NCBI GenBank assembly: GCA_030272155.1
Contig: CP126196.1
Location: forward strand, 992,001-1,056,000
Source of the DNA: Tetradesmus obliquus
Lineage: Eukaryota > Chlorophyta > Chlorophyceae > Sphaeropleales > Scenedesmaceae
Length of the DNA stretch: 64,000 nt
Reading direction: 5' to 3'
Made by a program: the position numbers and the translations under genes. Shown piece after piece: positions 58,604 through 64,000 of this stretch. Below the pieces are notes generated by a model. It did not search any database. It worked only from the letters and a program-made list of their open reading frames with translations, and had not been told where the DNA came from. Each line of letters begins with the position of its first letter. The stretch's first letter is position 1.

Positions 58604-60423
58604 ACCCAAACGGTGATGCAAGCAAGCATGGGCATCTGTGACTTAAACCAGGAGCACATAGGTGCTGTTACACATGATACAAGCACCATCACCAGAGCTG
58701 TACCAGCAGCACCAGGGACAGCACCAGCACAAAGCATCAGAGCAGAGGCACCAGCAGCACTACAGCTGGTGCCTGCATGCATGCTGTTCAACAAGCAAGT
58801 GCCAAGGTTGCGAAGCTGGCCCCCACAAAGCAAAGCAAGCGGCCTCCAGTTGCTCCCAGCAGCTCGTCCCACCTGCAGCTGCATGTGTCCCACTTTCCCT
58901 TGCAGTGCAGCCACCACTGCCGGCAGCAGCAGCCCATGCAGGCCGTCCTCCCACTGCCAGCCAGTCAGTGCCCTCAGTATTGGATGAGACATTATGCTAC
59001 ACGAACTGCATGCACCAGCAGCTGCGTCATGCAACACGTACACTCATGGCTGCTGTTGCGAGACGCTCGACACTCATCACCAACAGCATCAACAACTGCC
59101 AATCTCACGCATACAGCTAGCACTCCCAAACCAGCTTCTAGCAAGTGCTCCCACCTGCAGCTGCATGTCTGCTGCTTTGCCTTGCAGCGCAGCCACCGCT
59201 GCCGGCAGCAGCAGCCCATGCAGCCCACCCTCCCACTGCCACCTTGTCAGTGCCCGCAGCAGGTACAACAGGTCATCCGCAGCAGCAGCAGCAGCCAGGC
59301 CAGCTGCCAGCTGCTGGTCGGCTTCTGCTGCTGTTGGCACTCGCACAGTGGCGCTGGCAGCACTGCCGTCACTGCTGCTGCTGCTGCTGCTGCCAGGTTC
59401 CAAGCATGTGCCGGTAATGGTGGAAGCAGCAGTACCAGCTGACCGACCAGGTGCTTCTGCTGTATATGCACTGGTGGCGACGCTTGCAGCTGCTGCCATA
59501 GCAGTTGAATGCCTGCTGGGATCGCCTGATGCTGCAGCTGCTGCTGTGTAAGCGCAGGCCATCACCTGCCGGGCTGCTGCCTGCATTCAGCCAGGCAGCA
59601 GCATGCAGCGTGCATGTCAGCTATGCAACATCATCAGACAGCGCTATACGACACAAAACCAATACACCAGCGCAACAAACATCAACATGCTGCAGCTGAA
59701 GTCAAATGGTTGTCAAGCGATCGAGATGCGTGCTGAGCTGAACTCGTGCGTTGAAAGTATCAAACCCCTGCTGACCTGCCACAACGGCGTCACATTGGCC
59801 AGCTGCTGCAGGCGCGACGCGAGGAAGGCCAATCGGCACAGCTGCCTGCAGGCGGCAGCAGCATACTCTTTCTGTTATGAACATGCAATATGACGCATCT
59901 TGATTGCCTACTGCAACAGAACTCTGCGCTTGTGTGCTGTACGCGTCCAGAATGATGCAACGCTTGAACCAGCATGTGCACAGCAAGCAGTTCAGCGTCG
60001 GCTGTGTGACAGCTGGCCTCACCCAACAGACATCTTGCTGATGCCAGGTGCCAGCTGCCCCAGCAGCTTTCCTGCAAGCTGCGCCTGCTGCTGCTGCTCC
60101 CGCTGCCCCGCTTTGCTCTGCTGCCGTGTGCAGCCCTGTGCTGCATGCAGCTTGGCCAGCTGCTGCAGGGCTGCAAGTGCTGCTGCTGTTGATGGCTTTG
60201 GTCCTGGCGATGCTGTTCGTAGTGCTTGGCTGATCTGGGATGCATTGCTTGCAGAATTGAACGCTGACAGGTCGCCAGCTCGTTTTGCTGCTGCGAGAGC
60301 TGTCCTGGCTGCTGCTGCTGAGGCAGGTGCGCCACAGGGGTTGCTGCTGCCATGTGTGGTGCGAAAGGCTGATGTTTTAGTGATCTGTTGAAAAAGTTGA
60401 ATGCCGAGCGGCATGCACGGCAT
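56460..60423 (-). CDS. RAP-domain protein, probably organelle RNA metabolism
   Basis: Minus-strand exons 60423-60023, 59845-59776, 59580-59155, 58568-57312 and 56951-56460 keep frame and give about 881 residues. Exon 5 could instead start at 57104 in the same frame, which would read through a Leu run. The C-terminus is a RAP domain (about 826-881): LAVEVDGPTHVAVN, then WLLQQQGWVVLEVPWWQW. Helical repeats upstream (ALAALQQLAKLHAAQ, LCRLAFLASRLQQLANVT, LMVVAVCLARLRYYDADLMH) are typical of algal RAP/OPR proteins. These act in chloroplast or mitochondrial RNA processing or translation. The start is at 60423; the N-terminus (FQQITKTSAFRTTHG) could be a targeting peptide. Long Gln, Ala and Ser tracts are triplet expansions in loops. 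Confidence 0.8.
58873..58982 (-). repeat. Downstream copy of RAP-gene exon 3 end
   Basis: LRALTGWQWEDGLHGLLLPA through HMQLQ plus GTGGGA copies the exon 3 end (LRALTRWQWEGGLHGLLLPA), which closes at 59155. About 85 per cent of residues match. There is no acceptor at its start. Confidence 0.85.
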
Positions 60424-60781
60424 GCTGTCTACGACCTGAGCGCCATCATCGGGACAGCAGTAGCAGCAGAGCAGCAGCAGTAGCAGCAGAAGGGCGTCCC
60501 AGCATGCGCGCCATGTCTTGTTGTTGAAAACGGATCAACTGATTCTGCAACACAGCCGAATATTTGAGTTATAGTTGATTGAGGGCTCGTTTGGCCTGAG
60601 GCTCTAAACGGTCTCGGCAGTTACGCTGGACCCTATGTGACTGGGGCCGTACACGAGTTCAACTCGGAAAATCAGCAAGCTAAACACATTTAAAATCATT
60701 TGTCAGGGCGCAGGTGCCGCTGGCTACGTACGGTTGATGAGTGTTTGGTGTCACCACACCAGCAGTTGGAAGAGGGTGAGC
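60424..60781. other. Divergent promoter region of the RAP and Cys-rich protein genes
   Basis: This 358-bp gap between opposite start codons holds (CAG/TAG)n near 60455-60490 and ordinary sequence after. No named element was recognised. Confidence 0.4.
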
Positions 60782-62642
60782 ATGAGGGCGACCTCAGCCG
60801 TAGTGCTGCTGCTGCTCGGAATTGCTCCGTTTAAAGATGCAAGTAGGTTTCTTTACGGCATCTAGCAGCCACGAGAGCTATCCTTGCCCCTGTGCTGCTG
60901 TGCAGGGCACACGCAATGATGGCACTCACAGCACAGCTGACACAGCCTTCACCTGCAGCTGCACTGACAGCACACAGCACACCTACTGACTTGACATGTA
61001 GCCTCCTGCCACGCTTTTTGATTTGGCGTAGTTCAAACGCTTGATGTCAGCCAAGGCACCAATTCTGTACATGTTGCATCAGCAGCTGCAGGATGGTGAC
61101 GCCAAATCATTTCCTGCAAGTGTTGGCACCCTCTCAGTGGTGCATGCGTGCTGCTCTGCCGCTGACACCTGTCACTGCAACGATGCAGCTACATCCTACC
61201 CACAGCAGCAGCAGCAGCAGCTGCGCCACTTGCTGACAGCTCAGCCCAGCAGCAGCAAGCAATCCTCCCTAACAGTAGCAGGCCCCAACTGCATAGAAGC
61301 CTTCTACAACACAACAGCGCAGCACTACGCCAAGGATGAGTCATGCACATTCCTAATCAACCAGGCCTTTGCAGCCACTGGCCAGAGTGGGTGCCCGCAG
61401 GGAGGCACTGGCAAGGGCTCGCCAACACACCAGTGCATGCAGAAGACAGCGGTGAGTCGCCGCGTTCATTGCTTGCTGTTGTGCAGCTGGATAAATAGGT
61501 AGATAGAGGGGTTACATGGTGTGTTCATGCGGCATAAGCCACCACAGACAGCTGGTAAAATAGGAGGCTGCAAGCAGCTCAGCTCGGACTGTCAGCTGGA
61601 TAAGCAGCCAAAGAGCGGCATGTTTTACTTGTGCTTGCTGTTATGTTGTGCAGCTGCAGAAACATTCAAAGAGCCAAGCTTTGCCTGTGCTTGCTGTTGT
61701 GCACCTGGTTAAGCAGCCAACGCGCCGCTTTGTCAGTTGCTCTGCCTGCACGAGCTGCGGTGCCGCCCTAGGTGACACAAGCCAAGTGGGCGGCGTGCAT
61801 AGAGCATGGCCTTCTTTTCAAACAATCCACAGCAACCGGCTTCATCCTTGGCAGAAGGTTGTTGTTAGTGACAATCCTGCTGTCCACATGGCACGCTGTG
61901 CAGGGTGCCACGGCTGCCTGGGTCGCCTACTTGACACAATGCCCACTGAGCAACGTGCTTACGGTGAGCCGCCTGCTACACACTCGGGCTCTGGCATCTG
62001 TTTGCTGCGGCTGCCTGCTACTGCATGAGCATGTGCATGTACCTTATCAAAGGCTTCCGAAGCTGAGTCAGCTGCTTCCAGGACATGACCAGCCCTAACG
62101 AAAATGAGGCTTACGCCAATAGCAGCACAGCAGCTGAGTAATTTTCATCTTACTGTGACGACGGCTTTGGTGGTGACATGATGATGATAATATGACTGTG
62201 ACGTGTATTGCCGATGCTCTTGCAGGGAGGCAAGGGCTTCAGCTGCTTCCAGGACTTGATTAGCTCGACAATTCCAGGTTTCAACCGTTGCTGATGATGG
62301 ATATAGCTTATATCTCAATTTGCCATCATGATGTTCTGCCAACTGCAGGGAGGCAAGGGCTTCAGCTGCTTCCAAGACATGACCAGCCCACACCAACGAG
62401 AGATTCTGCAAAGAACTGACCCTGCCCTGTTGACGATGCTGCCGCCATGCTTGCAGGGAGGCAAGGGCTTCAGCTGCTTCCAGGATATGACCAGCCCCAG
62501 CGACTTTGAGTCATATGCAAATGGCAGCACAGCAGCAGTGGCGCCTGTCACCCGCAGCAGCGCCGTGCGAGCCGGGCCGGCACTGGAAGCTCTGTGGCTG
62601 TGTGCGGCTGCAGCCGTGCTGGGCGCTGCTTTAATACTGTAA
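60782..62642 (+). CDS. Secreted Cys-rich protein with GPI-like C-terminus, family unknown
   Basis: Exons 60782-60842, 61051-61451, 61904-61963 and 62457-62642 keep frame and give 235 residues. Extra exons between the second and third are possible. The start gives a signal peptide (MRATSAVVLLLLGIAP). Spaced Cys follow: HACCSAADTCHC, CIEAFYNTTAQHYAKDESC, GCPQGG, TQCPLS, FSCFQDM. The end is small residues then a hydrophobic stretch (LEALWLCAAAAVLGAALIL) running to the stop, the layout of a GPI-anchor signal. It is probably a cell-surface protein stabilised by disulfides. I do not recognise the family. TGTAA lies at 62801-62805. Confidence 0.6.
62055..62456 (+). repeat. Three upstream copies of the GGKGFSCFQDM exon start
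   Basis: Copies near 62070 (decayed), 62226 and 62350 repeat GGAGGCAAGGGCTTCAGCTG and the acceptor before the intact exon at 62457. The two later copies keep TTGCAG or CTGCAG. Confidence 0.9.
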
Positions 62643-62800
62643 CGGCTCATGGAGGCAGCATTGCAGACACTCGAGACTAGATGGCTGTTGGCCGCCAACT
62701 GGTTGGGTTGAATTGAATGGGTTGTGGGTGCGACACAGTTTCACTGTTGCTGCTGTGGTGCAGAGCTGATGGTGGTACGCAGTGTTGCTATGGCGTCTTT

Positions 62801-62805
62801 TGTAA
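62801..62805 (+). terminator. Candidate TGTAA polyadenylation signal of the Cys-rich gene
   Basis: TGTAA lies about 160 bases past the stop at 62642, a typical spacing in green algae. Confidence 0.5.
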
Positions 62806-63018
62806 CGGTGAAGTGACTCTGAGTCATGGGATCTGCCAATGTCAGCGGCAGACTTGCAGCGGCGTGGGCACATTCATGGCGGCTGTTGACTGCGTCTATA
62901 ATTGAGAGAGGGCAGTTACTAACTGTAGTACATGTGAATCCTGGCACCATCGCAGGTCTAGATGGTATGACATTACATTACATTACATGCTCCACTCAAC
63001 GAGGAGTGGGAGCCCCAG

Positions 63019-63312
63019 TCAGGAGCCAACGAGAGGCTCATAGGGGGAGGAAACATCGAAGAACAACTCATCATCGTCCAAACCGCCAGAAGAAAACGCA
63101 GAGAAGAACTCATCAGCATCATCAAAAGCTTGAGCAATAGCCTGAGAGGACAGAAGGACCTCAGGATCAGTGTCCGGGTGACACCGCATCAGATAGCAGC
63201 AGTGCACAAAAGCAGCCACCAAAGCAGGTGCCTGCTTCATAAAAGTGATCATGTCATCGCCTGCTGGGTGGCAACCAGCAATAGTATGAGCCACAACGGG
63301 TGAACACATGGT
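63019..63312 (-). CDS. Terminal exon of an unrecognised gene (partial)
   Basis: After a GTCTCAG acceptor the minus strand is open for 97 codons to a stop at 63021-63019. It reads SPVVAHTIAGCHPAGDDMIT, a helical middle, then a very acidic end (AFDDADEFFSAF, LDDDELFFD). Upstream, the segment ending TNPIVVHCLA near 63.37 kb may be the previous exon, but its phase does not match. An acidic tail of alternating Asp/Glu and Phe resembles an activation-type segment. That is only a resemblance. Confidence 0.4.
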   Translation of the reverse strand, partial: TMCSPVVAHTIAGCHPAGDDMITFMKQAPALVAAFVHCCYLMRCHPDTDPEVLLSSQAIAQAFDDADEFFSAFSSGGLDDDELFFDVSSPYEPLVGS

Positions 63313-63707
63313 CTGAGACCAGAGGAAAGAGAGTAAACACAACAGAACATAATGCACACACTTGCCAAGCAGTGCACGACAATAGGGTTGGTCACGGCAG
63401 CAGCGCCCCTGACACGCTGCTGTCCTGCCAACTGGGTGTTGTTGTTCCAATGGCATGCCAGCCTGCCTATGAAGAAAAGCCTTGCCGGGAGCTGCCAATG
63501 CTCCATGTGGGCAGCTGCACAGCCGTGCGCTGCCTTACGTTGTCACACTTAAGTTAAGTGAACCATCCACCAAAAAGACAAGCAACATCTCATGTTTTGG
63601 GTTGCATGCATGTATGCCAACTGGCAGCAGCCGTGGCTTCCACATTCAGAGCAACAACGCCTAAATGCAACGCAGGTGGTTGCATGCCAACTACAAAATC
63701 GGCTTGC

Positions 63708-64000
63708 TTAGCCGTTGCTGCTGCGCAGTGTTGCCCAGAACTCGTCCACAACGGCATCTGTCACTTCATCGTTCCTGTCCACACCCAGGCACTGCAGGCG
63801 GGACAGCCTGTCAGCATCATCAGCCCCTGCGGCGTAATGCCAGGGGTGCCCATCAACCACAACTCACGCAGCGTGTCGGTGCATTCGTCCTTACGCAAGA
63901 CAGCCAGGATACCAGTACGTCGAGGGATGTTGCACCAGCAGAATACAATGCTTTGCATTTGTCCAACTTTTCGTGGAATGCGTGTGAGTCTTGTTGAGCT
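63708..64000 (-). pseudogene. LRR protein C-terminus with an apparent one-base deletion (partial)
   Basis: From the window edge leftward the minus strand reads CTDTLRELWLMGTPGITPQG then LMMLTGCP in one frame. The natural continuation, RLQCLGVDRNDEVTDAVVDE, lies in another frame, ending at TAA 63710-63708. Restoring continuity needs one extra base in the TGTCCC-GCC run, and no intron fits. It is either a decaying LRR gene or a sequencing error. The repeats resemble those of the LRR locus at 11-13.5 kb. Confidence 0.55.

Noticed and set aside
61772..62098. Long frame with LFKQSTATGFILGRRLLLVT as a membrane segment of the Cys-rich protein
   Set aside because: Only the 61904-61963 part is bounded by an acceptor and a donor with matching phase. 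The rest lacks an acceptor that keeps frame.

Overview
The window is nuclear DNA of a green alga. The case for a chlorophyte, most likely a Sphaeropleales-type chlorophycean, rests on four things. Genes are intron-dense with GT-AG junctions. CAG/CTG runs are very abundant and read as poly-Gln, poly-Ala and poly-Ser in exons. TGTAA, the chlorophyte polyadenylation motif, follows several stop codons. The gene set includes a plastid glutamate-1-semialdehyde aminotransferase, a plastid DUF1825 protein of cyanobacterial type and a RAP-domain organelle RNA protein. The species is inferred, not proven. Exon models were built by hand from splice signals and reading-frame continuity, and about 60 introns can be placed.

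Layout, left to right. A MYND zinc-finger protein ends at 112. A probable BAR-domain protein runs + to 9101. A decayed leucine-rich-repeat gene lies on the minus strand (11218-13512), with a second broken piece near 10.9 kb. A type II membrane MNN1/MNN2-like mannosyltransferase runs + (14231-19700). It converges on a minus-strand secreted beta-helix protein (20574-23911) whose stop codon lies in a 28-bp minisatellite. A C2-domain protein with a Gln/Pro-rich head is minus (26228-31433). It shares a 517-bp divergent promoter region with the plastid DUF1825 protein (31951-36021). Next comes glutamate-1-semialdehyde aminotransferase (36536-41700). A gene-poor 5-kb stretch follows. Then come a coiled-coil protein (minus, 46987-49233), an LPMO-like secreted protein (51034-54714), a RAP-domain protein (minus, 56460-60423) and a secreted Cys-rich protein with a GPI-like tail (60782-62642). 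Two fragments fill the right end, one a frameshifted LRR piece. These look like independent nuclear genes, not a pathway cluster.

The most striking property of the window is how its introns are built. In almost every gene, segments spanning one splice junction are tandemly duplicated, from 2 up to 8 copies. Copies that carry a 3' splice site lie upstream of the intact exon. Copies that carry a 5' splice site lie downstream of it. The partial exons therefore all fall inside introns and the reading frame survives. Acceptors are also very often preceded by pure (CTG)n on the sense strand, and four introns appear to use GC-AG donors. Together these suggest that introns here grow by tandem duplication across splice junctions, leaving arrays of competing splice sites.
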